Below, piece by piece: positions 8,890 to 18,110 of a stretch of 64,000 nt of DNA. The notes beneath the pieces are model-generated. The model was given only the letters and a program-made list of their open reading frames with translations, did not search any database and was not told the origin of the DNA. The stretch is from the NCBI GenBank assembly GCA_041521345.1, contig JBGOHB010000003.1. One strand, given 5' to 3'. This stretch comes from Virgibacillus_N oceani_A (GTDB taxonomy: Bacteria; Bacillota; Bacilli; Bacillales; Amphibacillaceae). The position numbers were made by a program, and so were the translations under genes. The stretch's first letter is position 1, and the number at the start of each line of letters is the position of its first letter.

Positions 8890-9717
8890 GTGAAATATGA
8901 CGTGATCGTAGTAGGATCCGGTCACGCCGGGCTTATAGCAACAGCAAAAATTGCAGACCAGGAGAAGAAAGTACTGCTTTTGGATCAGGAGCCTGAAAGC
9001 TCATTTGGTGGTCAGGCCTGGTGTTCGTTTGGCGGTTTATTTTTGGTGGATTCACCGGAACAGCGGATGATAGGAGTAAAAAAATCCAAAGAATTGGCCT
9101 GGCAGGACTGGATGGGTACAGGGAAGCGATTCCCTGCACTGGATTTCCCGGGCTTTGATACATTGGGGACATTGAAGGCAATTCAAGAAACTGGATATGA
9201 TTATTCCTAGTTCATTTTGACGCAAAAATTTATTGAACGGGAATTTGCTTTAACAGGCTCGGAACAAAATCCGGATTTGACGGGGAGAAGTATTAAGAAG
9301 CTGCTTAACCGGGAGAAAGTGGAAAGGCAGATTCAAGCGAGGGATCGTGAAATAGATAACGTATTTACGAAGGGTTTGCAGGTAACCGCTATGCGAGGCG
9401 TGAGGAAGTATTTGGGTGATAAATTGATCCGAGTAACTTCCCCGCATAAGCTGCTGGACCGTAAAAATGGACCGCTGATTGCTGTTCGATTAAATATACT
9501 CAGCAGGAAAACACTGGGCGGCCTGCAGACAGATCTGTCCGGACGTGTGATAAATGATTCCGGTAGTACCATTCTTGGACTATATGCAGCAGAAGAAATC
9601 GCCGGCTTTGGCGGTGGCGGCATGCATGGCTATCGTTCACTGGAAGGGACGTTTGTGGGTGGATGTCTTTTTACTGGAAGGGAGACAGACAGGGTGATTG
9701 CTGAAGAATTGAAGTAG
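8890..9717 (+). pseudogene. Broken FAD-dependent dehydrogenase (flavocytochrome c/KstD-like)
   Basis: The N-terminal piece (8890-9210) has an FAD-binding Rossmann motif, VIVVGSGHAGLIA. The C-terminal piece (9217-9717) has the matching end, with GGLQTDLSGRV, YAAEEIAGFGGGGMHGYRSLEG and GGCLFTGRE. Family members run to about 550 residues; here the two pieces total about 270, separated by stop codons. A large internal segment is therefore missing and the frame is closed. A ribosome site (AGGGAGA) before GTG 8890 survives, so a truncated product might be made, but catalysis is very unlikely. Confidence 0.85.
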
Positions 9718-9845
9718 GTAATCAATCGGCAAAAAGGTTGCAAATTTGTTATTGGAAAGAAAATTTGTGGATGAAAACATATAAACTATTTGGTTCGTTA
9801 ATGAAAAAGTCTTAAACCTTATTGAGTGGTAGTAGTATGGGTTTC

Positions 9846-9932
9846 TTATTTGTTTATTTTTATCACTAAATTAAGCGTGTACAACGAAATTCCCAATGTA
9901 ATAAGTGAAATTACTAAAGCAGTCCATGCCAT
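9846..9932 (-). CDS. 28-residue membrane peptide
   Basis: A short frame, MAWTALVISLITLGISLYTL plus a basic end (NLVIKINK), starts at ATG 9932 with AGAGG about seven bases upstream. It encodes one hydrophobic helix and a lysine-containing tail, the layout of type I toxins and small membrane modulators. It follows a second such peptide (10021-10161) in the same orientation. No family can be named. A longer frame on the opposite strand lacks a ribosome site and was not accepted. Confidence 0.4.
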   Translation of the reverse strand: MAWTALVISLITLGISLYTLNLVIKINK

Positions 9933-10020
9933 AACAATACCTCTTCTCTTGTTTATTTTGCATATTCATTATATAATAAGAGTAGAATGTAGTAGGGAGG
10001 AAATTAATCCTCTCCGGGGT

Positions 10021-10161
10021 TTAGTTTTTGGACTTTCTTCTGTCGTTACCAGAATGAAAGTCTTTTTCCTGTTTACGCTTTGATAAAATGACAACCGTTA
10101 TGTTAATAACAGCTATAGCCAAGTTTATCGTTGTCGTAATCAGGGCTAAAACCTCTACCAC
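10021..10161 (-). CDS. 46-residue holin-like/small membrane protein
   Basis: Read from GTG 10161 behind a very strong ribosome site (AAAGGGGGTGATT). The first 26 residues form one hydrophobic helix (VLALITTTINLAIAVINITV...), followed by a highly charged tail (SKRKQEKDFHSGNDRRKSKN). The strong site, single helix and charged tail resemble small holin-like toxins. No antisense promoter was identified, so a toxin role is only a suggestion. It lies just upstream of the 28-residue peptide gene and may share its transcript. Confidence 0.45.
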   Translation of the reverse strand: MVEVLALITTTINLAIAVINITVVILSKRKQEKDFHSGNDRRKSKN

Positions 10162-10320
10162 ATCTAATCACCCCCTTTCTTTTGGGGATGATTATTTTTC
10201 TGAAAAGTATAAATCTAGATTGGAATGAAAATATTTTGCATCGATAAAGTGTGGAGGAAGCAGGAAACTTACATGTTAAAATACTAATATCATTTTTATG
10301 CAGAAAGCTGGTAGATATAT

Positions 10321-10782
10321 ATGGAAGATAAAACAGTTATTCAAATATGGAAGAATTATAGAAAAATAAACCCAAACGCACCGAAAGATTATGAAGCATG
10401 GGCATTTGGCGATTCAAAAGAAATGGCGGATGAACTTGCAAAACTGGTGCTGGACGGGAAGAAGACCGCCACAGCTTCCAACTATATATTATACGAATTG
10501 GAAAATGAGTCACTGCCGTATGTCGGTCTCCATAATATTATTCTCGACGGAGAAGGTAAAGCTATTGCCATCGCGGAAACGACATCTGTGGAAGTAGTTC
10601 CTTTCGATGAAGTCACGGAAGAGCATGCCTACTTGGAAGGAGAGGGAGACCGTTCGTTAACGTATTGGCGTAACGTGCATGAAACTTTTTTTAAGAAAGA
10701 ATTGGATGCTATTAATAGGGAATTTCATGATAAAATACCAGTGGTATGTGAGAAATTTAAAGTAGTTTATAAAATGAAATAA
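10321..10782 (+). CDS. ASCH-domain protein
   Basis: 153 residues. The pattern AWAFGDSKEMADELAKLVLDGKKTAT, followed by GEGKAIAIAETTSVEVVPFDEV and DRSLTYWRNVHETFF, is that of bacterial ASCH proteins (a PUA-like beta-barrel). The GKKT-A region and the acidic/aromatic residues line the presumed nucleic-acid or nucleotide pocket. Some small ASCH proteins act on modified nucleosides; the role of this longer type is not established. The ribosome site is weak. It ends 17 bases before the acetyltransferase gene and is probably co-transcribed with it. Confidence 0.8.
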   Translation: MEDKTVIQIWKNYRKINPNAPKDYEAWAFGDSKEMADELAKLVLDGKKTATASNYILYELENESLPYVGLHNIILDGEGKAIAIAETTSVEVVPFDEVTEEHAYLEGEGDRSLTYWRNVHETFFKKELDAINREFHDKIPVVCEKFKVVYKMK

Positions 10783-10799
10783 TTGCGGAGGAAAAGAAA

Positions 10800-11312
10800 A
10801 TGTCTGATGAATTGGTATTAAAAGCAATGGAAAAAGAAGACCTGGACTTTGTTCACGGTTTAATGAATGATCCGAATATCATGTCTTTTTGGTTTGATGA
10901 ACCATATCAAACAAAAGCAGACCTGGAAGAAAAATATATGAAGAATAAAGACAATGAGCATATACGGTTCTTTATTTTAAAAAAGAAGGAGGAACAGCTG
11001 GGTTTTGTTGCACTTTATTCCATTGATGCTATTCATCGTAAAGCAGAATTTGCGATCATGATTGACCCTGCTCATCAAGGTTTTGGTTACTCAGGCAAGG
11101 CAACGAGGCTTGCAATGGATTATGCATTTAATATATTAAATCTACATAAATTATACTTGATTGTCGATAAAACAAATGAAAAAGCCATTCATGTATATAA
11201 ACGAGCAGGATTTACGAAAGAAGCTGTATTAAAAGATGAATATTTTATTAATGGGAGTTACCATGATGTAGTTTATATGAGTATTTTCCAAAAGGATTAT
11301 TTGCAAGGCTAG
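10800..11312 (+). CDS. GNAT acetyltransferase, SpeG-like (spermidine N-acetyltransferase family)
   Basis: 170 residues, with GCGGAGG before the ATG. The GNAT fold is complete: the N-terminal LVLKAMEKEDLDFVHGL, the acetyl-CoA loop in AIMIDPAHQGFGYSGKA (the R/Q-x-x-G-x-A motif) and the end motif NEKAIHVYKRAGF. Overall it resembles SpeG, which acetylates spermidine and spermine to relieve polyamine stress. SpeG identity is by resemblance; related enzymes acetylate other amines or protein N-termini. It ends just before the terminator at 11332. Confidence 0.78.
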   Translation: MSDELVLKAMEKEDLDFVHGLMNDPNIMSFWFDEPYQTKADLEEKYMKNKDNEHIRFFILKKKEEQLGFVALYSIDAIHRKAEFAIMIDPAHQGFGYSGKATRLAMDYAFNILNLHKLYLIVDKTNEKAIHVYKRAGFTKEAVLKDEYFINGSYHDVVYMSIFQKDYLQG

Positions 11313-11331
11313 TTTAAATTTAGTTAAGCAG

Positions 11332-11365
11332 AAAAAAGCATGGGTTCGAGTCCCCCATGCTTTTT
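11332..11365. terminator. Bidirectional terminator between convergent genes
   Basis: AAAAAAGCATGGG pairs with CCCATGCTTTTT. It serves the acetyltransferase from the left and the 3D-domain gene from the right, overlapping the stop of the latter. Confidence 0.85.
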
Positions 11366-12608
11366 ACCTTTCAATTGTTACTTCCACTGTACGAACTCCC
11401 CAGTTTGTAGCTGCTTGTTCATCTGATACGAATACATCAATTTTATTTCCTTTTATGGCACCGCCTGTATCCCCTGCAGTGGCATATCCATATCCTTCGA
11501 CATATACTGTGCTGCCTAGGGGAATAACACTTGGATCTACTGCGATGACTTTTGCATCAGGATTGCTGTTTAAATCAATACCAGTGGATGTGACACCGGA
11601 ACAGCCATCACAATTTGCGGTGTAAGCTGTTGCTGTTACGGAAAAGGTGTTATTGTCGCTGTTCTCTTGCTTCTCTTTTTCGTCTGTTTCTTCTTTCGCT
11701 TTTTCTTCTTTTTCCACCGTTGTTATTTGAGTATCTTCCTTAGGTTCATTATCTTTTGATTCGTTCGGTTGCGTTGGCTCTTCAGAAGCGACTTGTCTCA
11801 CCGCCGATTCTGGTTCGGCAATCCTTTGTTCTTTTTCCGCCGCAATTTCAGCCTGCCTCTCTTGTTCAGCTATACGCTCCTTCACTTCATCTTCCAGGGA
11901 AGCCAGGTCACTGGATTCTACTCCCAATTCATTCGTTAAATCCTCTAATTCCTGTTTCTTATTTTCCATTGCTTCTTTTTGCTGCTCACTATCTGCTAAT
12001 TGTTCACTAATGAATGTCTTCATCTCTTCTTGTTCTGTTTTTAAAGCATTTAAGTCATTCAGTTTATCAAAAACAACCATTTGCTTTTCCGTTTTCTTAT
12101 CGTTATCTTCCTTCTGTTGTTCCAATAATGCAGCATCTGAATTTGTAATCTTGTTCACTGCGGTTACTCTGTTAATAAAGTCACTAAAGCTATTCGCGCC
12201 AAAAATAACCTCTAAATAGGTAATTGCACCACCAGTTTTTTGAATAGAGGCCATACGTGCCTTTAATATTTCATTTCTTTCTTCCATCTTTCTATCTAAT
12301 TGTTCCAATTCTTCATCCAGAAGGGAAATCTCATCAAGCGTATTCTCAATTTCATCCTCAGTTTTATCAACGCGTTCTTGATAATCACTTCTTTCTGTAT
12401 CTATACGTTCAATTTCTTTATTTAATGTTTCCAGTTGTGCTAAGATCGCTGCAATTTTACTTTCCGCTTCGGATAAATTTTCATTGATTATTTTACGCTG
12501 TTCACGAACATCCTTCAATTCATCCGTGGTATCTGCATTGGTCGGGATGCTAAAAGATGAAGCTGCCAGCACAAGAATTACCGTTACTATTGCAATGACT
12601 TTTCTCAT
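11364..12608 (-). CDS. Secreted 3D-domain cell-wall protein with PcsB-like coiled coil
   Basis: 414 residues. A signal peptide (about 1-25) is followed by a long glutamate/lysine-rich coiled coil (about 30-250) of the PcsB/CwlO N-terminal type. A charged linker comes next (about 255-320). The C-terminal 3D domain (about 322-414) has its three aspartates in VDPSVIPLG, AGDTGGAIKG and KIDVFV. 3D domains are found in resuscitation and stationary-phase peptidoglycan hydrolases such as YocH and in MltA-type lytic transglycosylases. The coiled coil probably tethers or regulates it at the wall. A fragment of a second copy lies at 18412-18517. Confidence 0.85.
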   Translation of the reverse strand: MRKVIAIVTVILVLAASSFSIPTNADTTDELKDVREQRKIINENLSEAESKIAAILAQLETLNKEIERIDTERSDYQERVDKTEDEIENTLDEISLLDEELEQLDRKMEERNEILKARMASIQKTGGAITYLEVIFGANSFSDFINRVTAVNKITNSDAALLEQQKEDNDKKTEKQMVVFDKLNDLNALKTEQEEMKTFISEQLADSEQQKEAMENKKQELEDLTNELGVESSDLASLEDEVKERIAEQERQAEIAAEKEQRIAEPESAVRQVASEEPTQPNESKDNEPKEDTQITTVEKEEKAKEETDEKEKQENSDNNTFSVTATAYTANCDGCSGVTSTGIDLNSNPDAKVIAVDPSVIPLGSTVYVEGYGYATAGDTGGAIKGNKIDVFVSDEQAATNWGVRTVEVTIER

Positions 12609-12753
12609 TTGCTCCCTACTTCCTCTTCACATCATTGATATAAAAATTTAATTGGTATAAATATGTATTTTCTCTAGCAGTAGTATAACATTAGGAAATG
12701 TCAAAAAGATGATAGACATGTTACAATCATGTTTCATAGACGTACGTTTGTTC

Positions 12754-12770
12754 TTGGTGCCTGCCACTCC
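12754..12770. repeat. Short intergenic motif, copy 1 of 3
   Basis: TTGGTGCCTGCCACTCC resembles sequences at 18585-18607 and 20648-20665. All three lie beside DUF3231 genes or their remnants. Confidence 0.5.
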
Positions 12771-12800
12771 CCAAATTTATTCGAATATTGATTTAAAAAA

Positions 12801-12953
12801 ATGGCATTCCAACCGGAGCCGAAGCGGTGGCAAGCCCAATTGGAGGATATTCGTGCAGGCGCCCGCTTTTTGGAACAGGAGATTTCAGCTTCCATATCCC
12901 CTGACCACGCAACTGGTTTGATTAGTTGCTGTAAAAAAAGAGACAGCAACTAA
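12801..12953 (+). pseudogene. Fragment of a DUF3231 gene
   Basis: A 50-codon frame contains QAQLEDIRAGARFLEQEIS, nearly the same as residues of the intact DUF3231 protein at 20066-20578 (QAQLEDIPAGARFMDQEIA). Sequence before and after it no longer matches. It is the middle third of a lost copy, in the same orientation as the intact gene. Confidence 0.8.
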
Positions 12954-12979
12954 AGATATTGCCATCTCTTTGTGAATTT

Positions 12980-14224
12980 CTATGCAATTTCTTCTGTTTT
13001 CAATCTCCTATCTTGCGTTGACCAATAAAAACCCAGTATTCCGAATCCACCTATTAAGAGGAACAGTCCTGCCATCATTCCATTAGATAATATAGCACTA
13101 ACTACTAGTCCTAAACTGCCTCCAATCTGCCCTGCATCCATGGCTAATCCGCTTAATGCTTGATAAGAGCCTTTTGCATCTTTGCTGGCCATCTGTGCTA
13201 CATAGGTTGAACGAACGGGCTGGAAAAGGAGCTCTCCTATAGTTGCAACTGCGATTGCAACTATTAGTACCGCTATTATATTGGTCCATGCCAAGAAACT
13301 GTAACCCACTACATACATAAACAACCCTATATGCAAAGCAGTTTTTATGTTGAATTTTTGAGCCATTTTTCCGATTATAGGAGAGGCAAAAATCACAATC
13401 ATCGTATTTGTGACTATTAGAATGCTTAACATTTTAGGGCCGTCTATTAAGAATCCAAACATCGAAACATGGATATCCTCATTAAGCCGAACGGAAATAA
13501 AACCATATAAATGAAATTCTAATGAAATGATAAAAAATGTTGCAAGGCAAAGGATCATAAAGCGAGTGTCTTTCAAAACATCTGCATAATTGGTGATTAA
13601 GCCTGCAACAACTCCGCTTTTCTCTGTTCCCTTATTCTTTGGTACATAACGGTCTTGAATCCAGCCAAGTGTCAATAGAAATGTGAATACTGACAAGATG
13701 GCAAACCCTAGAAACAACTCATATTTATGGGTGTTGAAGAATAAACCACCAAGCACAACTCCAATGGAAAAGGCAAGGTTTGCAGACCAATAAATAAACC
13801 GATACATTGACGGGCGTTCTTCCTCTGAACTGACATCGATCAAGAGTGCTTCGGAAGCAGGATCGATAAATCTGGTGGTAATACTTAATAGAAAAAACAT
13901 GATAAATGTAAGCCACACCGATTCGAACCATGGTGAATTAGCAAGTGCTATAATTACAAATGACGCTGTTTGGATCATATACCCTACTACCATTACTCTC
14001 TTTCTTCCAAACCGGTCTGCCCAAAATCCACCATACATGCCAAAGATTATAGATACAACTGTGGTTAATGTTAAAATTCCACCCGCCCAAGCCAATCCTA
14101 ACTTACTAGAAAAATAAATCGCCATAAAGGGAAATATACTCATCTCTGCTACATCTGAAATAAATGATGCCACCATGCGAATTTTAATATTTCTATGAAA
14201 TTGCTTAAACGCTGTTATAGTCAT
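12980..14224 (-). CDS. Major facilitator superfamily transporter, drug-efflux type
   Basis: 414 residues and twelve predicted membrane helices. The MFS loop 2-3 signature GFWADRFGRKRVMVVG is intact. Other helices contain the glycine/proline pattern of proton-driven exporters (VVLGGLFFN, GPKMLSILIV). It is transcribed divergently from an SgrR-like regulator 105 bases away, recalling the sgrR/setA pair of enteric bacteria, where the exporter relieves sugar-phosphate stress. By analogy this transporter may export the ligand recognised by the regulator. The substrate is unknown. Confidence 0.85.
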   Translation of the reverse strand: MTITAFKQFHRNIKIRMVASFISDVAEMSIFPFMAIYFSSKLGLAWAGGILTLTTVVSIIFGMYGGFWADRFGRKRVMVVGYMIQTASFVIIALANSPWFESVWLTFIMFFLLSITTRFIDPASEALLIDVSSEEERPSMYRFIYWSANLAFSIGVVLGGLFFNTHKYELFLGFAILSVFTFLLTLGWIQDRYVPKNKGTEKSGVVAGLITNYADVLKDTRFMILCLATFFIISLEFHLYGFISVRLNEDIHVSMFGFLIDGPKMLSILIVTNTMIVIFASPIIGKMAQKFNIKTALHIGLFMYVVGYSFLAWTNIIAVLIVAIAVATIGELLFQPVRSTYVAQMASKDAKGSYQALSGLAMDAGQIGGSLGLVVSAILSNGMMAGLFLLIGGFGILGFYWSTQDRRLKTEEIA

Positions 14225-14241
14225 AGTTTTCCTTCTCCTTC

Positions 14242-14265
14242 TTCCAATTTTATTGTATATTGGAA
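14242..14265. promoter_or_regulatory. Possible operator in the divergent MFS/SgrR-like promoter region
   Basis: TTCCAAT and ATTGGAA form a perfect 7-bp dyad with a 10-base spacer in the 105-base gap between the two divergent genes. Its position suits a shared operator for the HTH protein encoded alongside. Confidence 0.4.
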
Positions 14266-14329
14266 AATGGGAAGTAAAAAGTGCAATTTCTTTTTTTTAT
14301 TTCATATTTTTGGAGGAGTTTGTCACGAT

Positions 14330-16090
14330 ATGGATGTTTTAGAGTATTATATTGATTTAAAAAGTTTGCCAGAATATCAACAAGCCCAAAAAATCGTTAT
14401 ATCTAAAAATGAAATAGCAAGTATTCTATATTGTTCTACTAGAAATGTTCACCATATAGTACAAAAATGGACTCAGGCAGGATATGTAGATTGGAAAAGC
14501 CAGCGTGGACGAGGTAAAAAATCTACTTTAACTTTTTTAAAGTCGCTTGACGAAGCAGCACTTCTCCTTGTGAATAATTTGATTAAAAAAGATAAAGTAA
14601 AAGAAGCCATGAGCTTTGCAATAGAAAGTAAATTTCCCCCTGAACTAAAAGAGACACTTTTATCAACACTTCAAAGGTCTTTTGGTATCCAACACATAGA
14701 GAACCAGGAGGAAATGAATGATATTTTACATATACCTTTGCAACATAGCCTGTCCAATGTGAACCCTTTCTTTGTGACTATTGCTACAGAAGCTCAGATA
14801 CTGAGTGAGGTTTTTGATACTTTGGTTCATTATAATGTTGTTAGCAAATCTATCGAACCCCACCTTGCACATGGATGGGAAGCGAATGAAGAAAACACGA
14901 CTTGGATTTTTTATATTCGTAAAGGGATTCGATTTCATGATGGGAGCATGTTAACCAGTGAAGACGTTCAGTGGACATTTCAATCAATTATAAATGCAGA
15001 AGAAAACGTTCCAAATAAATGGTTACTGGAGGGCATACAAGAAATCAAAGTTGAAAACAAGTACACCATATCATTTCACTTAAACAATGGAAACCGCATA
15101 TTCCCAAATTTTTTAAGTGCTATTTTCACGTCCATTGTTCCAGTAGGATCAGATATCAAAGACTCTCTTCTTATAGGAACCGGCTCTTTCAAGATTGACC
15201 AAATGAATGATAAAAAAATTGTCTTAAAGGCTCATGATTATCATTTTCGAGGAAGACCTTTTCTAGATAAGATTTTTATGTGGCAACTCCCTGAAAGTGA
15301 TTTTAATGCGTTGAACTTTTTTACCCATGACAATCTAGGGAAGGATAGTAATGAGGGATCAACATTTACAATCCATGATAATGGGAGCAACTACTTAATT
15401 TTTAATATGAATAAGGAAGGAGCTCACCAAAATCGTTTCTTTAAAAAAGCTGTAAATGAAATGATTGATTCTCGTGAAATGGTACAACAGCTTGGTGAAC
15501 CAAGAGTAGCACCTTCCACTAGCTTTATTCCAGAAAGAAGTAATGATAAAAATATCAAGCATTCCATCGAAAAAGCAAAGCAGTTTCTTAGCAAATCTGC
15601 CTATAATGGTGAAACAATTCATTTAGCTGCATTACGATTTGAAGACTTTTTAGAGGATGCCCACTGGATGGAAGATAAACTAAATGAAATCGGCATTAAG
15701 GTTAAGGTTCATCCCATTGAGTTGTCTGATATCTACAATGAGAATTTGATGTTATCATTCGATGCCATATATACAGGAGAAAGTTTTGAGGATAACATTG
15801 AATTAGCCATCTTAATATTGCTTCATAATGAATTTGGGATCCGCCGGTTTCTTAGTGCATCTCAAATCAAGGAATTAGATCAAGGATTTGAAACTATCAA
15901 AAAACAGCCAGATGAGAATAGTTGTATTCGGGCGTTCCAAGCAGTCGAGAATAAATTAAAAGAGGATGGTACAATTATCTTTACCGTTCACGCATCTGAA
16001 CAAAACACCTTCCAATCGAATTTACAAGGGATTCAAATAAGCGGATACGGTTGGCCGATATTTCATCAATTGTGGGTAAAACAGATATAA
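14330..16090 (+). CDS. SgrR-like regulator: N-terminal HTH fused to extracellular-solute-binding (SBP_bac_5) domain
   Basis: About 586 residues from ATG 14330, with TGGAGGAG upstream; a longer frame from 14195 would run through the divergent promoter. Residues about 20-100 form a winged-helix DNA-binding region (KNEIASILYCSTRNVHHIVQ then KWTQAGYVDW). The rest is a family 5 peptide/solute-binding fold (LSNVNPFFVTIATEAQILSE, GIRFHDGSMLTSEDVQWTFQ) without signal peptide, so it works in the cytoplasm. This is the architecture of SgrR, a transcription factor that reads small molecules through its binding domain. Its likely target is the divergent MFS gene. Confidence 0.85.
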   Translation: MDVLEYYIDLKSLPEYQQAQKIVISKNEIASILYCSTRNVHHIVQKWTQAGYVDWKSQRGRGKKSTLTFLKSLDEAALLLVNNLIKKDKVKEAMSFAIESKFPPELKETLLSTLQRSFGIQHIENQEEMNDILHIPLQHSLSNVNPFFVTIATEAQILSEVFDTLVHYNVVSKSIEPHLAHGWEANEENTTWIFYIRKGIRFHDGSMLTSEDVQWTFQSIINAEENVPNKWLLEGIQEIKVENKYTISFHLNNGNRIFPNFLSAIFTSIVPVGSDIKDSLLIGTGSFKIDQMNDKKIVLKAHDYHFRGRPFLDKIFMWQLPESDFNALNFFTHDNLGKDSNEGSTFTIHDNGSNYLIFNMNKEGAHQNRFFKKAVNEMIDSREMVQQLGEPRVAPSTSFIPERSNDKNIKHSIEKAKQFLSKSAYNGETIHLAALRFEDFLEDAHWMEDKLNEIGIKVKVHPIELSDIYNENLMLSFDAIYTGESFEDNIELAILILLHNEFGIRRFLSASQIKELDQGFETIKKQPDENSCIRAFQAVENKLKEDGTIIFTVHASEQNTFQSNLQGIQISGYGWPIFHQLWVKQI

Positions 16091-16130
16091 ATCTAGGTTT
16101 AATTTAATGACAAAAAATTACTGTGTACAT

Positions 16131-16162
16131 TTAAAAGCGAACAGCCATCAAAAGCTGTTCGC
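16131..16162 (-). terminator. Intrinsic terminator of the SAM-regulated operon
   Basis: GCGAACAGC pairs with GCTGTTCGC across an 8-base loop. On the minus strand TTTTAAATG follows, just downstream of the MetE-like gene. Confidence 0.8.
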
Positions 16163-16170
16163 TCAAAATC

Positions 16171-17274
16171 TTATCCCCAAATCTCTTTAGAAATATCCAC
16201 AATATACTTTAACTTCGCCCATTGCTCTTCCTCGGTCAAAATATTTCCGTGATGCGTAGAAGCAAAGCCGCATTGCGGACTGATGCATAATTGCTCCAGT
16301 GGTACGTAATTTGTTGCTTCCTCCACGCGTGCTTTAATATTTTCCTTATCTTCCAGTTCTCCATGTTTGGATGTAAATACACCTAATACAACCCTCGGCC
16401 CGTCATTTGGAATGTATTCCAATGGGTTGAAATCACCGGAACGGTCATCATCATATTCCAGGAAAAATCCGTCCACTTTTTCTTTTGCAAATAATGTTGG
16501 GGCGATTTTCGCGTAACTTCCTTCAAAAGCCCAATTGGATCGGTAGTTTCCTCGGCAAAGATGGGTGGTTACAGTAAGATCTTCGGGCTTATCATCCAAC
16601 ACACCATTCGCCACGCGCAATGCCAAATCGATTAATTCCTCTCGTGAATAGCCGCTGTCATTGAATGGAATTTTGGGTGCGTTCAGCCCGGCAATATACA
16701 CATCATCCAGTTGCAAGTAGCGGCAGCCTGCATCATAAAATGCTTTAATTGCTTCACGGTAGGTCTGAATAACATCATTCGCATACGCTTCAATATCCGG
16801 ATATATGTTAAGATTGCGGATACCAGCATTAAAAAGCTGATTTGGACTTGGGATGGTTTGTTTAGCGATAGCGCGTTCCCCGACAATTTCTTTAAATTCG
16901 ATAAAGTCTCTTACATGTGGGTGATCCGGGTTAAATGAAACTTTTCCATTTACACGCACATCATATCTTTCCGTTTCCTCGCCTTTAAATTGATAGCCCT
17001 GCTCCGGTATATAGCCTTCAACACCATTTAAATGCTCCAGAAAATCTGTATGCCAGAATCTGCGGCGGATCTCGCCATCCGTCACAGCCTGCAGTCCGAC
17101 TTCAATTTGTTTATCAACGACTTTTTTTATTTCTTCAGTTTCGATTTCCCGCAGCTTTTCCTCTGTGATGCTACCTTCCTGAGAATCCTTTCTCGCGATA
17201 TGGATTCTCTCTGGTCTTAATAAACTTCCTACATGATCTGCTCTAAATGGAGCTTTAACTTTTGTTTTGGTCAT
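16171..17274 (-). CDS. MetE-like cobalamin-independent methionine synthase family protein (YxjG/YxjH type)
   Basis: 367 residues, the length of the single catalytic C-terminal domain of MetE. It begins with the family's FRADHVGSLLRP and has CRYLQLDDVYIAG, a histidine/cysteine pair in THLCRGN, and a late zinc-ligand cysteine in CISPQCGF. YxjG and YxjH of Bacillus are members controlled by S-box riboswitches and thought to methylate homocysteine or use a methylthio donor; the exact methyl donor is not settled. It lies 52 bases downstream of the cyclase gene, behind a SAM riboswitch, which supports a methionine role. Confidence 0.85.
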   Translation of the reverse strand: MTKTKVKAPFRADHVGSLLRPERIHIARKDSQEGSITEEKLREIETEEIKKVVDKQIEVGLQAVTDGEIRRRFWHTDFLEHLNGVEGYIPEQGYQFKGEETERYDVRVNGKVSFNPDHPHVRDFIEFKEIVGERAIAKQTIPSPNQLFNAGIRNLNIYPDIEAYANDVIQTYREAIKAFYDAGCRYLQLDDVYIAGLNAPKIPFNDSGYSREELIDLALRVANGVLDDKPEDLTVTTHLCRGNYRSNWAFEGSYAKIAPTLFAKEKVDGFFLEYDDDRSGDFNPLEYIPNDGPRVVLGVFTSKHGELEDKENIKARVEEATNYVPLEQLCISPQCGFASTHHGNILTEEEQWAKLKYIVDISKEIWG

Positions 17275-17326
17275 CTTATTTTCTCTCCTTGGTTTTATTT
17301 ATTCGAATTTTTGTATTAGAAAATGC

Positions 17327-18079
17327 TTATGGCAATATAGCAAAAGAACGTACCGGGAACCCGGTTGCCTTTTCCGGTTTTGGACTAATATTAAAAATAA
17401 CAGCTCCTTTTGCAGGAAGTTGATCCAGATTAGTCAGCAATTCAACCTGGAATGTATCCTGCTCCAGCACATAGTATTCGCCTATGAGGGAGCCGTTTTT
17501 ACGTAAATCAACAGCTGCATCCGTATCAAAGGTTTCATGTCCCACAGCATTAATATTCCTTTCCTCAAATAAAAATTTCAGGGCATCTATTCCCCAGCCG
17601 GGAGTGCGACTGTTTCCATCATCATCTTTATTTTCAAATGCTTTCTTATCGGGCCAGTGTTTTCCCCAGTCTGTCCGCAATGCCACAAAGGTTCCTGTTT
17701 CTATTTTTCCGTGTTCTTTTTCAAAATCTAGGATGTCATCCTTAGTAAGAATAAAATCATTATTTTCTTCCGCTTCCTTCGATTTATCAATTACCACCAG
17801 AGGCAGCACAACTTCCTTTAACTTTAATTCCTCCAGGAAACGCTGTTCACGGACAAAATGAATCGGTGCATCAATATGGGTGCCGTACTGCCCGGGGAAG
17901 TTAAAACGCTGTGCAAAAAAGCCGTCATCATGTGTGAAAAGTGTTTTAAACTCGGCATCTTCAAAAGCTGAAAAATGTGGAGAATCCGGGCCAAAGGTAT
18001 GTGTAAGATCAACCCACTTTTTCTCTTTCAGTAATTCAATTGCCTTCAATAATTCATTTTCTGTTTTAAACGTTGCCAT
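17327..18079 (-). CDS. Cyclase/kynurenine-formamidase-like metal hydrolase
   Basis: 250 residues. The cyclase-family metal motif is seen as GQYGTHIDAPIHF (H-x-G-T-H-x-D-x-P-x-H), with later conserved residues in VGHETFDTDA. Members hydrolyse N-formyl or cyclic amides using zinc or manganese. The ATG has GGGGTGATT upstream. It is first gene after an S-box riboswitch and precedes the MetE-like gene, so its substrate is probably sulfur- or methionine-related rather than kynurenine. That is inferred only from regulation. Confidence 0.8.
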   Translation of the reverse strand: MATFKTENELLKAIELLKEKKWVDLTHTFGPDSPHFSAFEDAEFKTLFTHDDGFFAQRFNFPGQYGTHIDAPIHFVREQRFLEELKLKEVVLPLVVIDKSKEAEENNDFILTKDDILDFEKEHGKIETGTFVALRTDWGKHWPDKKAFENKDDDGNSRTPGWGIDALKFLFEERNINAVGHETFDTDAAVDLRKNGSLIGEYYVLEQDTFQVELLTNLDQLPAKGAVIFNISPKPEKATGFPVRSFAILP

Positions 18080-18110
18080 GAAATCACCCCATAAATGTAT
18101 TTGAAAATAT

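Noticed and set aside
8890..9717. Two separate flavoprotein genes
   Set aside because: The pieces match the beginning and end of one family with the middle missing, so a single pseudogene is the better reading.
9826..10083. 85-residue plus-strand frame in the gap before the ASCH gene
   Set aside because: It has no ribosome site. It overlaps two minus-strand small frames, of which the 46-residue one has an excellent site.
11342..11352. GGTTCGAGTCC, identical to a tRNA T-arm consensus
   Set aside because: It forms the loop of a transcription terminator between convergent genes. There is no acceptor stem, D-arm or anticodon arm around it.
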